Below, one piece after another: positions 45,335 to 57,643 of a DNA stretch of 64,000 nt; within the stretch, counting starts at the first letter, position 1; every line of letters starts with the position of its first letter. The stretch is from Stachybotrys elegans (taxonomy: Eukaryota > Ascomycota > Sordariomycetes > Hypocreales > Stachybotryaceae), in the NCBI GenBank assembly GCA_020746835.1, contig JAGPNK010000003.1, forward strand, positions 558,001 through 622,000, read 5' to 3'. The notes below the pieces were generated by a model that was given only the letters and a program-made list of their open reading frames with translations, ran no database searches and was not told where the DNA came from. The position numbers and the translations under genes were made by a program.

Positions 45335-46460
45335 CTACTCAAAGGCCACGCTCAAAAGTTTTTCAGGGTTGGCAAAAGCCAGCTCCTCCATGGTTTCTTG
45401 CCAGAGCTTCTCGCCAACCTTCTTGCCCTCATCCGTATACAGAATGGGCGCCATCCTGATATGTTTAGTGGTTAGCAAGACCCAATGGCTTGGGCGGGGA
45501 AACCCACGGCACCATCTTCTGGAAAGACAAAAACTGTCCATGTGATTCCTCCCCGTGCTTCAGAGCGGCATCCGTTATCATATGGGCACCCACTGCCGCC
45601 GAGTTGGCAACGCGCCTCAAGACCTTCTTGGCTATAGCACCGGTAAAGGTCTGGTCAATCTCGCGGTTAAACTGCGAGTCGTGAATGGAACCAGGTGAAG
45701 CGCCGTTTATGATGACCAGGGACGATGGCACGCGCTTGGCGAGGCCGGCAATGAAGAACTGGCCAAGAAGCTTGGAGGTAAACATGTGGGCGGTGGTGTC
45801 ATAGCCTTTGGCGGGGGCATCGAGAGCCTCGAGGATGGAGGTATTGGGGTTGAACTTGAACCTGGACCAGCCAGCGCCTTCAGACGAGGTCAAGGTCATG
45901 CGAGTCGGGGCGGGCTGGTTGGGACGAGCAGCCTTGATGGCGGGCAGGAGGAAAATTGCGAGGAGGGCGGTGGACAGGTAATTGACTTGAATTATCTCGT
46001 CGTGCTTTGTCTGTTGGTTGAAGACACGCTTGGCGGGCACGAGGCCGGCGTTTAGAAAGACAAAGTCGAGGCGGGTGAGAGACTTGGCGCGGCCGGCGAA
46101 GGAGGCGACCGAGTCGTAAAAGTCGAGATCGAGCTTCCAGACCTCGATAGCGCCATCCTTGAGGGCAGGATTATGGTCGGCAGCGAGATCCCGGGCAGCG
46201 GCCTTGCCTTTGTCTTCATTGCGGACGGCGAGGATGAGCTTGCTGAGGCCTAGGTCTAGGAGCTGGCGGCTGGTCTCAAGGCCAATACCGCAGTTGGAGC
46301 CGGTGACGATGGCCGTCTTGCCATTGAGGTTTACACCAGTAACAGGCTCGGGCTTGAAGCACAGCTGGTGGCGAAGGAAGTACAGAATGCCAGCCTGCTT
46401 ATCAGGCATTACATCAAAGGAAGGGGAAGGAGGAGGCGGAGACGACGATGTGTTGGCCAT
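45335..46460 (-). CDS. Short-chain dehydrogenase/reductase with atypical active site
   Basis: Proposed CDS is complement(join(45335..45455, 45508..46460)), 357 residues. The Rossmann motif TGSNCGIG and the NAG-type motif FLNAGL mark an NAD(P)-binding SDR. The catalytic Tyr-x-x-x-Lys is expected at YFTSKLL in related fungal SDRs; here the text is HMFTSKLLGQFF, so Lys is kept and Met occupies the Tyr position. The Ser of the triad is at LTSSEGA. The intron (45456-45507, GTGGGT donor) joins FQKMVP to MAPILYTDEG. The ATG at 46460 begins MANTSSS; an in-frame ATG lies 14 codons upstream. It is the first of several tailoring-type genes in this neighbourhood. Confidence 0.85.
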
Positions 46461-47570
46461 AGTGAGAAGGGTGAGCTTATTAGTAGCAGTACTGCCAGGC
46501 AAAGAGTGAAAAGGGGAGTCGGTAGAGCGATGCTGTGACTGCGAGAGGTGGGAAGACGGGACGCGAGCCGCTAGACAGACACTGCAGGAAATGTTGGCGG
46601 CAAGATAAATTGGATCTCCCTGAGAGAACCAGAGCTGGTATGCAGAAATGATCCGATGAGTGGAAATACGAAATCAATATATGTAAATGTGAGTGTATGA
46701 GTGGGGGGGGGGTTGCATTTGTTGGTTAAGTGCAGCTGTTGGTGATGGAGACGAAACGGATTCAGCATTACGGTTATAGCGTAGATAAGCAAAACGGATG
46801 CTAAATCACTAACCCTGTGTAGCATACAGAATTGAGGCACCACGATCCATGAGGTGCTGTCTCTTCCCCCGTCAACCCGCCAACATGGCGGTACCAGCTA
46901 TTAATCTCGGCAATTGGTGGCCACGAGACGACCGCCAGAAGTGCCTGCTGGTCATGGTAGACCTACTTTGCCATCGCCGTCGTCTTCATCTTTCTACAAA
47001 CTCTTAACCTCCATGACGCGAGCAAGCTTCCCCCCTGGCTAGCTCTTATCCCTATTCTGCTCTCCTCATCCCCTTTCCTCATGTAGGCCCTGGTATCGAG
47101 GAATTGGACTAGCTCTCACTTCAGCTCCTTTCAGCTCTTTTTTATCGCCAAGGTAGGCGTACGGGCGTGCTTCTATTCTAATACAACCTACCTATTTCTT
47201 TCCTGCGTCGTCGAGCGCTGGAAAGTATCCCCAGGGTAGTCTCTCACATTCTTTCGTGTAGAATACAGGATGATTATCCGTCTGCTGGTGGTAGGCCAGG
47301 AGGAACAAGTCAATAGCCATCCCAATTTCGACGATATTTTCATGACACCTCTGAGGAAAAGCAACCAACATACCGGCCCTGGAATGAAAGGCGCATGCCT
47401 ACTGTCTAGGCTTGTTATGTATATACCATATCTCACCATATCTCTATGTCTTCTTGGAAGAAGTTCTCTAGTATAACTGCCTTGTTTGTTCTCTGTCTCT
47501 GTCCACAGCGTGGAGTCAATATTCTGACGATCTCGTCCTTGACTGGCCATGTTCCAGTCCTCTTCATCTT
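46461..47570. other. Intergenic region
   Basis: It contains the SDR promoter and the 3' end of the methyltransferase gene, with a G8 homopolymer near 46704. No gene is seen. Confidence 0.5.
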
Positions 47571-48495
47571 TTAGTCTAGCAGCCGAGACATGCTGACGCC
47601 GTCCCAAAGGGGGCAGAGCCAGTTCTCCAACCTCTCCTCCGCCGTGGCGAGCTCATTGTACGCCTTCAACGCCTTGATGTCATCCGACTTCCAGTACTCA
47701 GGTCGGTGAGGCCCAAAGTCGTGCTTGCGCCAGGGGTTGTCTTCACTGTCGTCGGCGACAAAACCACACCTAAGAATGTTGTCGGCCACAATGAGACCAC
47801 CCTTGCGCAGAATGCGGTTGGGGGCGCCGGGCTTGGACCCCTCAAGGATCTGCTTAAGGTAATGGGGGTAGCCCGACTTTTGGGCATCAATGAAGACCAT
47901 GTCGTAAGGCTCGCTGGGAGCGAGAGCCGGGAGACTGGCGTCTGTTAGCGAGGAGCGGCAATGCGAGGTTTGGCTGCAGGTCATACGTTTGAAGAGCATC
48001 GCCCGTGATTACCTCGACGTTGTCTACCCCGTACTTTTGGAGCGTCTCTCGGGCCTGGTCCGCGAAGGCAGAGTCAAACTCTAGACCGGTGATCTTGCCT
48101 TCTGGGCCAACTGCATGGCTCCATACGAGGCAGGACAGGCCTACGTAGACGCCGACTTCAAGAACTAATGTTCACAGACATTACATCAGTATGTTTATCA
48201 TTCACGATACACCGAGTAGCTTGATTGCGGCAATTGCGGGATGGAGAAGAAAGGGAGAATCAAAATGAAATCGCAACTTACTCCTAGTTGCACCAAAGGT
48301 CCTGGTGAGAAAGGACAATGCCTGAGCCTGGGATAGGGAGACCATATACATGGATGTCTCAGGCATCGTCTGGCGGATGTGCTCATGGTACTCGTGGATG
48401 TACTGGGGAATGCCAGTGGTGTGAGCCTTTGCGTACGAGCAAACGCGCTCGCCAACCTTCTCATTGGGGTACAGGACGGGCGAATCTTCCTTCAT
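47571..48495 (-). CDS. SAM-dependent O-methyltransferase (caffeoyl-CoA OMT-like family)
   Basis: Proposed CDS is complement(join(47571..47934, 47987..48164, 48282..48495)), 251 residues. This family methylates catechol-type hydroxyls using SAM and a divalent metal. SAM motif I is ILEVGVYVGLSCLVWS, created by splicing over the 117-bp intron 48165-48281; GKITGLEFDS and VITGDALQTL follow; the metal-binding Asp segment is YDMVFIDAQKSGY, and GGLIVADNILRCGFV is the conserved C-terminal strand. Intron 47935-47986 uses the CCAG acceptor three codons past CTAACAG, which restores frame. A TATA box (48560-48566) supports the start. It is divergent from the neighbouring FAD monooxygenase. Confidence 0.9.
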
Positions 48496-48559
48496 GATGG
48501 GCTATGGAAACAGGTCGAACTTGCTGTTGTTACGATTACATGACGCGGACCAACCATCC

Positions 48560-48566
48560 TTTTATA
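48560..48566 (-). promoter_or_regulatory. TATA box of the O-methyltransferase gene
   Basis: The minus strand reads TATAAAA about 65 bp upstream of the ATG at 48495. Confidence 0.6.
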
Positions 48567-49256
48567 CCGTCTATTTGGTAAAAATGACGCTAGGGCGAAC
48601 TGAGACCGTCTCAGTCCATAAATTTCTTTTGACACTATTCCGATCTATCCATTACCTTCGCCATTTTCTTGGCCTTTTTTTTTTTTTCTTTTTTTCTTTT
48701 TCTTTCCTCCTTTCAACTTTCATATTAGAGTAGCCCCTTGTCCTCACCGGCTATGGATCACCGAGTCATAGAAATACAGCGCGCTTACATTATTTAGCTA
48801 CCATATTCTTGGTCTCGGACGATTCTATCGGAATGAAGTGCAGCCGGGCAGAGTCTTACACTTGATCCAAATGAACTGGATCACATCGATCGATCTTGGT
48901 GTCAGGTTGACTGGGGTTTTTGTTCTTGGCCAGTTTGTTGGAACATGTAAGACAACGCCCTCAACAACCCGAAAAGTCAAGCGAGTACGCTTTGCCTATA
49001 CGCTTGGCCTCATACACCCCCACTGGTCACGCTCTTGTCTTACCTTATAATCGAGTCCACTCCAAACGACAGCTAGAACATGACTTACAAGTAGAGTCAA
49101 GTGCATCACGGGATTCCTAGGTTAGTAAACTATTATCAAATGTTACAGTTGGCCCGTCAATATTCACCCGGCTGTTCCTAAACCGAGGGTGCATACATTC
49201 CTATCTATCCAATTTCGTCAACACATACATGCAAACTACAGCCACTACCGACCTTC

Positions 49257-49265
49257 TATATATTT
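49257..49265 (+). promoter_or_regulatory. TATA-like box of the FAD monooxygenase gene
   Basis: CTATATATT lies about 35 bp upstream of the ATG at 49298. Its position argues against using the in-frame ATG at 49229. Confidence 0.5.
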
Positions 49266-49297
49266 CCCCAGCTTTTAAACCGCTGAATGCCACCGTG

Positions 49298-50717
49298 ATG
49301 GACACGCTTCGAGATGAATGGCCCTTCTTTAACCGGACAGCCGTTAGGCCGCTGAAGGTGATCATTGTCGGCGCTGGCATTGGTGGGCTCACTTCCGGCA
49401 TTGCTCTCGCGAAGACGGGGCATTCCGTTATCATTCTCGAGAGTGTCAATGAAATCGATGAGGTGGGAGCCGGAATACAGCTGGCCCCCAATGCCTCCCG
49501 CATTCTTCACAGACTCGGCGTCCTGGAGGAGGTGATGGGACATGCCACAGTACTCGAAAAGATCAGCATCAGGTAAGCTTTTGTGTACACACAGATGAAG
49601 GCAGCCCGGATTCTGTCTCCTAGCATTCCGCTTTCGTTGCATTGCCGCTAACACAATCATAACCAAGGCGGTATTCCAGTGATGCTGAACTCAGTACATC
49701 ACCTCTTATGCCTTCCATTGGGCGCAAATACGGTGCTCCTATGAGCGTGATTCACAGGGGAGACCTGCAGCGGGTGCTCGTCGGGGCGGCCATAAAGGCT
49801 GGGTGCCACATATTGACTGCGCATACCGTCATCGCGGCAGACCCGGATTTTGCTGCTACCGTCCAAGTCCACAATAATAAAACGGGAGACATTTGCTCAT
49901 TCGCTGGCGATGTTGTGATTGCGGCTGATGGCATAAAGTCCACCATTCGACGTCAGATGGCCTTATCAGGAGGCTATCGTGACAGGCCCGTCTGCACCGG
50001 CAATGCCGCCTACCGACTGCTTGTGCCCATCGAAAAGGTCAAGAATGACCCTCTTCTGCTTGAAATGCTGCAACAGATACAGCGATGAGATATATGGGCC
50101 CTGGAGGCCATGTCATGGGATATCCACTGCAGAATAACACAACCTACAATCTGGTTCTCGTGCATCCTGCAAAACCAGACAGGATGGAAGACTCGTGGAC
50201 CACCAAGGGCGATCGACAAGAGATGCTCGACTTTTATCGGAACTGGTCACCAGCGATTCGCCGGTGGCTTAACGTAGCTTCACAGGACATTATGGAGTGG
50301 ACGCTGTATCTATACCCGCCCATCCCGAGGTGGGTAAAGGGGAGCACGGTCCTGGTTGGTGATGCGTGCCATCCAATGCTACCTTTCGTCGCACAGGGTG
50401 CGGCAAACGCAATCGAAGGCGCAGCAGTTTTGGCTACAGCTTTTACTTGCACCGCAGATATCCCCCTAGCGCTGATGATGTACGAGAAGATACGCAAGGA
50501 GCGCGGAGAGAAGATAGCCGCAAGTGCTTCTGACACAGCACTTGCACTACATCTACCTAATGGGCCGGCTCAGAGGAGGAGAGACGAGGCCATCGTCAAC
50601 AGGGTACAAAGCCCGGACAAGTGGAATAACACTCAATGGCAGGATTACATGTGGGGAGTAGATGTCATGGATGAGACGATGAAACTATGGAGGGGGGTCT
50701 TATCAGGTCATATGTAA
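49298..50717 (+). pseudogene. FAD-dependent monooxygenase (salicylate hydroxylase-like), frameshifted
   Basis: Exon 1 is 49298-49572 and exon 2 starts at 49668, after a 95-bp intron. The product would hydroxylate an aromatic ring using FAD and NAD(P)H. The dinucleotide motif VGAGIGGLTSGIALAKTG and the second FAD motif VLVGDACHPMLPFVAQGA are intact. Exon 2 reads through the conserved VPIEKVKNDPLLLEMLQQ and then hits TGA at 50086-50088. The rest of the family sequence (AMRYMGPGGHVMGYP onward) continues at 50082 in the -1 frame to a stop at 50715-50717. No intron with correct phase reconciles the two parts, so one base appears missing near 50075. It is either a recent pseudogene or an assembly error. 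Confidence 0.75.
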
Positions 50718-50912
50718 TCTTGCCTACAGCTACGGAGAAGGGCCTTTATCCATCAGATGGTGACTTTGATGAGACTTGGAGACTAATCAGAATGGTATGG
50801 CTTATGCCATCGTGCACCTCGTTCGATATTTTGCCTCATATAACACCACGTCATTATAACTACAAGGCCGTTGCGACATTGTCATATCTGTCCTCCATTA
50901 CTCCCGCCCACA

Positions 50913-52246
50913 CTAGGACTCTGCAACATGAGGAGTAGAGGGCAACTTGTTGAGCTGCACCTCATCACCGTAAATCTCTGCTTCCGAGGCGAATCTTTTA
51001 TACCTACTCTCTTGCCCAGTGTAGCCATTACCCGGCCTCGAGCTTCTCCCTCCGGTGGAAAGGCCCGAGCCTGCCCGCTTGCCCGTTGTGACAGAGATGA
51101 GTCTGGAACCGAAGACGCGCACGAGCTTCGCCAGAGCAGGAACTGATGCGCAGATGAGGGCGAGTGTAGACTCGATCTGTGAGGGGATCCAAAAGGTCAA
51201 CCGGTAGTTGTTGAGGCCGTTCGGGAGGAAGAGGCTGAACTGGTACGATAGCCCTTGGTAATTACTATGTTATTTCTCGTTTCACCTGTCGTGCTAGAAG
51301 GTACGGGGAAGGAGAGGGGTCTTGAGATGAAATTGACGTACAGATTGGGTCGTCAGACCAAGGTGCAGTGAACTCGTACACCCAGAAGCCGAGCTTGACT
51401 GCCGTTGCTGCGGTCGCGCTAGAAATGCTCTGGTTAGGCACTGGTATAAAGGGGTTCATCAAAGAACCGCAAAACCACGTCCAGCTACGTACATGAAACC
51501 CATCAAGAAGAGCGACACAACACCCATTCGCTTTCGCAAGGGCATCTTGAGCTGGGAAATTGGCCAGACGGGAATCACGGTGAGGATGATGTCAAGAGCA
51601 AGACTGGTTCCATAGACGGCCACGGTGGTGTCATAGTAGTATTCCAAGTTGCAATGGGTGGCGTAGAGCTCAAGGTTCCACGATGCGGAAATTGGTGTGC
51701 AGACGAATCCCGGGAGGATGGTGAATATGATAAAATAGACGGCCTGAATACCGAGGAGGACGTTGATGGCCATGTTGAATTCTTTGTTTCGGGAGAAGAG
51801 GCGCCTGTAGAAGAGCAGGATGGTGGCTCGGATCGCCGTACTCATGACGGGGTAGAGGAAGGAGCACGCGACAATGGTGCGGAACCACAGCTCATACTCT
51901 GCAACGGTGATTTCCCACATCGGCTTGCCCACGCCGGTGTGGACGTTGGCCCATATAGCCAGGCCGGACCAAGCCACGTAGCAGAGCTATGTAGACCCCC
52001 GAGGATTAGTATCACTTGTACACATGGTATTAGGTGATGGAGACGTACTGATGAAAAAGCTGCGGCCCAATCGTCGAGCATGAAGTTGTGCTCGCGAATA
52101 CTCACGTACAGGCGTAGCAAGACGACAATCGTGGCGAGTCCGCACATGACGGCACACCAAGCGGTCACGTCCCACGCCCTGTGCTCATTATTGATCTCCG
52201 TGGGCTGCGGTAGAAGCAACTGCACATTTGGCGGAGGACCCGACAT
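50913..52246 (-). CDS. Rhodopsin-fold fungal integral membrane protein
   Basis: Proposed CDS is complement(join(50913..51253, 51342..51418, 51493..51986, 52049..52246)), 303 residues. It belongs to the seven-helix family found in many fungal genomes, often near metabolite clusters, with no known activity. Features: an N-terminal helix with VTAWCAVMCGLATIVVLLRL, LDDWAAAFSS, a WSGLAIWANVHTGVGKPMW segment, LFYRRLFS, the Cys-containing GFVCTPISASWN loop and ILTVIPVWPISQLKMPLRKR. Exon 4 resumes WLSYQFSLFLPNG and FWIPSQIESTLALICASVP. Introns are 88, 74 and 62 bp; the acceptor at 51419 is preferred over a nearer AG too close to the branch site. The tail is Ser/Gly-rich. An in-frame upstream ATG at 52306 is possible. 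Confidence 0.82.
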
Positions 52247-54987
52247 TGTTGCGATTGTTGCAGCGGTCGTTGTTGTTGGTGGCCAAGGGGATAACAATGA
52301 TGACAACGATGACCACCTTTCTGGGGTGTTTGTGTTATATTACTTTGGTGGATGGAGGGACTGGGTCTGGGGAGAAGGCTGTCTTTGGGGCACGATAAAA
52401 GCAGCAGAAGAGAGAGCAGTGAGCGGATATCACAACTATTACTTCCCTTGTGCCCCTCGCTGCAGGTATACAAATTGGGGAAGGTAAAGGAAGGGATCCC
52501 CTACCAGGCACTTCGCTGCAGTACGTGAGAAGTAAGACATGCGGCACGGGTAGCATTGCCGCCCACTACCAACTGCAGGATATGTCGTGTAGGTGAGAAG
52601 TTGGTGTAGCGGAATGGTGGACGGAGGCGGAGAAGGGTGTGCAAGAGAGGCTTGCGAGGTCCCTCATCTTGCGCACCCCCCCTTTACCAGATTCCATTGC
52701 GGTGGAAATGAATGCAACCCTACCCATTGCTCTGACATATATCGATCGGAGGAAATCTCTCGACCCCCCTGCCCCTGTCCTTTGCTCGGCATTTCGAAAA
52801 TGTGTGGAGGCATGTGCTTGATTTAGATACTGGACAGAACTTCCTGTTTGAGTGGCACATGCTGCAGGGTCCTATATCTAACTGCATGGAAATTCCGATT
52901 GTCCGCACATGTCTTCTTGTGATCGTATCTCACGCGAAGATGCATCGCGGCTTGGGGACGGGTTGAGGCGACATACAGCCGAGCCATCCGTATCAAGTAT
53001 CCTTAACATCCACCATAAACCATTATTGACGTATGAATCTTGATAGGACTGGTCTAGTTAAGCTGGTCGATAACTTGTATCAGCCTTTCCTCAATACACC
53101 CATGATATCCCTTAATGGTGTGAAGGTGCATTCAAGTACTGGACAAAGGAAAACTACCATCCAAAATAAAGAACATTCTCGATTGGTGGCAATCCAGAGA
53201 GCGGCGTAGAAGCAATACTCTGCCAACAGTCCGCGACCAACTTCCAGACTGTCATCCAAACGCCTTACGAAAACCATTTCCAGTAACTAGCTGGATCGTG
53301 CAGATCTACCCGTAAGATGCTCCCGCCTACGGACACGATAGATCTTCCGAGGGCAAGGACATAGCAGAACATAGCCGAATCAGCTAGGGCATGTTTATGC
53401 CACTTAGAAAAAGGGTAGTAGAGGCTTAACTTGTAAGTCTGGACCCATGGAGCCCACAACTTGGGCAAGATATCAACCCAGCCACCGACGTGAGGGCCAT
53501 ATTAAGATTGCACTAGCATGGCCTCGTACGCTGTATGTGTGCGCCGTACAATTACCCATGACGCTAGAAAGGAAGCGAGGTCTGCAGAGAGCATGGGCGA
53601 GGCCAAGCAGCATTTCTTGCGGGTCAAGACTCTTGAACAGGTAGCCATATTGACTGATGATGTGCGCTATCCAGACAGTTTGAGCGAAAGAGACCGCAAG
53701 GGTCCGTCCGTGGGAGTCCGTGGAAGTCCGTGGGCCAAGGCGCTTCCTCCGTCAGCCTCAGTCAACAAGTAAGACTGGAAGTGGAACAGCGGAGGCAGAT
53801 CGTAACATGGCCGGGGTTGGGTTGTTGGTTGGCCAAAACGAACCAAGAGAAAGGAGTGGGAAGCTGTCCCGGACCCTGGTCAGACCCTGGTGTGTTGGTA
53901 TGGCTCCATGGCCGCAACCATGAACCCCAAAACTCGGAGTGGAACCGAGGAGAATCGCAGATACTCTCAACTGCCGTGCTCCTGGGCCTGTGCCGCCACG
54001 CGGGAGCCTCGCCATCTTGGGGAACCGAGCATGGCTTCACTATTGTTTATACTCGGTAGGTGTGGTTCGACTCCTGCTATCGAGGCCGCAGATGGGCAGC
54101 ACCATGAAGCTCAAGGTTGTCTTCTTTGGGAATCGGTGGGAATACCAGGGCAATGTGATTGTTGCCGAGGATATTGCTTCCCGGGTCAGAGATGCCGAAG
54201 GTAATGACATGGACGGCTCAGAGATATCTCCTGCACCCTCCAGTTGCTCCCCTGAAGTGGACAGCCGACATAGCCCGGTTGCCACCTAAATACCACCTTC
54301 CCGCCAGTCTTGGCTACGATGCATCCCTCATAGCAGAAGGAAGACCCCCGGACGGCCTATAAGAAGTCCGTGGCCGGCGCTGCTTCTTGAGAACAAAGAC
54401 TGTCTAGTGCGCGCTCACACAAAGGTTAGCGAGGCGCGAAGGAGCGTTCTGTCAGCACGGCCAAGCCTTCTTGGCATCGGGATTCGACTACCGCCGGCTC
54501 CCTCCCAGGCCACCCTTGTGTCATGAAAAGAGAAGACAAGAGGCGCATCTGCCCCTCGCGTGAGATTTGAAGCCTGTCAAAGAGAGTCTAGAAGGGGATG
54601 AGATCAGGCAATCGCCTCAGCCCTCCCGCCCAGGCTGCCAGAACGCTCGAGTAGTTCTCGGAGCCGTCAAGCCATCCTCACCCACTCATCAACATGCGAT
54701 GCGGCACGGGAAACGTGAATTGCGCGCATGATTCGGCAGGTGGACCTGGAGTTCCGTGGGTGACGTCTCAAATATGATTACACAAGCTGCCAGTGAAGGC
54801 ACAGATGCGCGGATGGACATGGTGATTTGACTATCATGGAGCCGTCCATCCCTCATCGCTTCATCTATTCCCATCTTGTACTTTCACATAAATACCTGGC
54901 GCATCCTCGCCTCATCCATATCAAGATAGACACGCCCGTCTCAGCCCAACCTGTCCTACCCTCCTTGAAAACTCTCACGTAACAAAG
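52247..54987. other. Long intergenic region without a supported gene
   Basis: This 2.7-kb stretch contains only short frames. One (53939-54289, +) reads 116 codons with no domain I know. A CATAAATA element near 54891 may serve the downstream gene. Confidence 0.45.
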
Positions 54988-56892
54988 ATGCGTGCTAACC
55001 GTGGACTTGGGCTCCTAGCTGCAAGCTGCCTATTCCTGACGACTTGCGCCGCCGCCGCCATGATTCCCACTCCTCAGGAAATGAGCGCCGCTGCCCCCGA
55101 GCTGGGACTTGACGTCGCCCAAGTCAAGTCCCTCAGCTCACAGATCGACGTGGCCAAGTTCCCCGCCGTCTATGCTGCCTGTACGGTTGCGCAACTCGTC
55201 CTGGGCCAGGTGCAGGTTGACACAGTACCGCTCAACCAGACCGTCGTCGATGGAAACTGGTCAGTACGCGCTCGCACACGAACCACTAAGTACGAGGACT
55301 ATCGTTGACCCAGTGTACAGGTCCGAAGCTTGCGTGGCCAGCCCCTCCTGCATCGTCCAGCCGCGCAGCGCCAAGGATGTCGCCCTTGCCCTCAAGATCA
55401 TCAAGCTCTTCCAAGTCAAGTTTGCCGTCCGCAGTGGAGGTCACTCGCCTAACCCGGGCTGGTCCAGTATTGACAGCCGCGGCATCCTCATTGACATGAG
55501 CAAGCTGAATGGCATTAGCGTCTCGCGGAACGGCCCTTCGTCCGTTGTCAGTGTCGGTCCCGGCGCTTGATGGGGCCAGGTATATGAAGTCCTCGATGGC
55601 CAGTGTGTTTTTGTTATTGGCGGTTGTATCCCCGATGTTGGTGTTGGGGGTCTCATTCTCGGTGGTGCGTCGATACTTGCCGCCGTCTGACCTCGACAGC
55701 ATTTTGTGCTAATGACCTGCTTCCCAGGCGGTTACTTCCACATCTCCCCTAACTTCGGCCTGGCTGCAAATGTCAATAACTTTGAGGTATGGAAACGCCA
55801 TCGCATCCACGCAACAGAGCTATGTACTCATACTGCAAAAACCTGCAGGTAGTCACGGCTGATAGACAATTCATCAACGCCAACGCCAAGCAAAACTCAG
55901 ACCTCTTCTGGGCTCTCAAAGGTGGCAGGCCCAACTTTGGCATCATCACCCGGTTCAACCTCAACACCGTCAACGCAGAGTACATCTAGGGCGAGATCAA
56001 TATCTACGCTCCCTCCCAAGCACTCCAGGTCCTCGATGCCTTTGGCGAGTGGCAGAAGAATGGCGCGTCTGATCCCAAGTCCAACATTGCCTTGGTGATT
56101 GGCCTGGACGCCATCACCGTCGGCCTCATCTACGCCGAGCCTCCTGCGCCGCCCGCCATCTTCGAGTCCTTCAACAGCCTTCCCCCGCTCATGACGGCCA
56201 TCCCCCTTCCAATCTGACCTTCGCACAGATCAGTGCCATCATGGCTGTTTCAGTACCAGATACCACTGGAAGGTCAGCACGGCCTTGCACCAGACCCTTC
56301 AACCTTGACAGACTCGTTTGAAGCTGACAGTTTTCCCCTAGACATGACTACAGGGCTTTCAGCTCCAGGATTGACACGGAGCTCACCAAGAAAATGTACA
56401 GCTTCTGGGTAGAGAAGGCGCTCGCCGTTCGAGAGAGCACCGGAGCTGTCCAGACCTTTGTGCTGCAGCATATAGGCCCAGCCCTCGTCCAGTATGGCGC
56501 CCAACGCGGAGGTAACCCGCTCGGCATTCCTTCCATCCCGCAACAATGTGAGTTCCCAAGCACTACGCAAGAATTGCCAACGCTGTCGATGCCTGAAGAT
56601 GCTGACTAGCTTGGTAGGGTGGACAACCTTGATTGACTGGCAAGATGCGGCCGATGATGATATAGTGCGGTCCGTCTCCATTGAAACGACCAAAAGATGG
56701 GCCTCCCTTGCTGCGGATTCAGGGTGCCAGATCCCGTTCCTTTACATAAATGACGCATCCAGGGATCAGAATCCCCTTAATTCGTATGGGCCAGCCAACC
56801 TTGCCAAGCTGAGGAAAGTGGCAGCCAAGTATGATCCGGAGCAGATGTTCCAGAAGCTGCAGAATGGCGGTTTCCTGCTGAGCAAGGCATAA
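54988..56892 (+). pseudogene. Berberine-bridge-type FAD oxidoreductase, broken by two stops and a one-base deletion
   Basis: Six exons can be placed: 54988-55259, 55321-55664, 55728-55786, 55849-56272, 56342-56547, 56618-56892, all with good splice signals. The product would be a secreted flavoprotein: signal peptide to about residue 23, FAD-linking His in VRSGGHSPNPGWSS, VGVGGLILGG, NANAKQNSDLFWALKGG and NFGIITRFNL. Three lesions: TGA at 55568-55570 where the family has Arg (VGPGA-stop-WGQVYE, likely CGA to TGA); TAG at 55987-55989 where a Trp is expected (EYI-stop-GEI, TGG to TAG); and a missing base near 56207, after which SNLTFAQIS continues in another frame. Downstream exons stay in phase if one base is restored, ending FQKLQNGGFLLSKA. 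It is therefore probably a recently inactivated gene. Confidence 0.88.
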
Positions 56893-57643
56893 TGACCACC
56901 GGCTTGTAAAAGATAGATTTCTCCATTTCTACCAGATAGACATAGATTAGTACACTCGAAGTCACTGACTCGTATCACATTGAGGCATAAGATAGGGCAT
57001 TCTCACGTTCATTAATAGAAGCACAACCATACATGGCACTGTAATCTCGCAGGTATGCTCGACTTTGCAAAGGTAACACTTTTACGAATTTCTCCAACAA
57101 ATGCCACGATGCAAAGATGATCTGCCACCGAGGGTGTTTACCAGCCCCCAAGGAGAGGGCGGTTACGAATCTTTGTCATTACAATATACTGAAGGATCAA
57201 ACGGATGATCGTCACAATTTCCAGTCATATGTCATGCTGTCAGCTTGGAGCAAGGTTTATCGAGACAGTATCGTGATCTGATTTTATCCCGTGCCGCTAT
57301 GACACACTGGTACGCTTCCATAGATTATCCTATTTACGAACGCTATGAATGTTGCTGGGACTTCCGGATCATGCGTATCGGCAATTTCATATCCATATCT
57401 GACGTGAGAGCAGGGTCTCCTGACTCGTCATCGTATACGCCATTAAATTCGCATCCATCGGCTCTTACGCCAAACGCAATTTGAAGAAATACGCCCTTCT
57501 ATACGACAATGACTTCAAATCATCGACACAATAGAGACGAACCACCGCGTTACTCTGGTATATAATTACCATCTCTGCCTCCTAGCCAAGACGAAGCATA
57601 CACACTCGCGCTGCAAGTTGCCAACAACCATTAGCACAACACA
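56893..57643. other. Intergenic region
   Basis: It carries the 3' end of the broken oxidoreductase and the promoter of the next hydrolase. No gene is supported. Confidence 0.5.
57559..57565 (+). promoter_or_regulatory. TATA box of the alpha/beta hydrolase gene
   Basis: TATATAA lies 85 bp upstream of the ATG at 57644. Confidence 0.6.

Larger units (their letters stand above)
48496..49297. promoter_or_regulatory. Divergent promoter between O-methyltransferase and FAD monooxygenase genes
   Basis: The two genes are transcribed away from each other from this 0.8-kb spacer, with TATA-like elements at both ends and a T-rich tract at about 48676-48706. Shared control is plausible. Confidence 0.55.

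Noticed and set aside
54061..54090. GGTTCGACTCC, resembling a tRNA T-loop
   Set aside because: The flanking bases do not pair as a T-stem and no acceptor or anticodon arm is found upstream. I found no convincing tRNA in the window, though this was not searched exhaustively.
56265..56320. YHWKVSTALHQTL-like text in an alternative frame of the BBE-type gene
   Set aside because: It looked family-like, but an intron from 56273 to 56341 joins VPDTTGR to HDYRAFSSRID in frame, which fits better.
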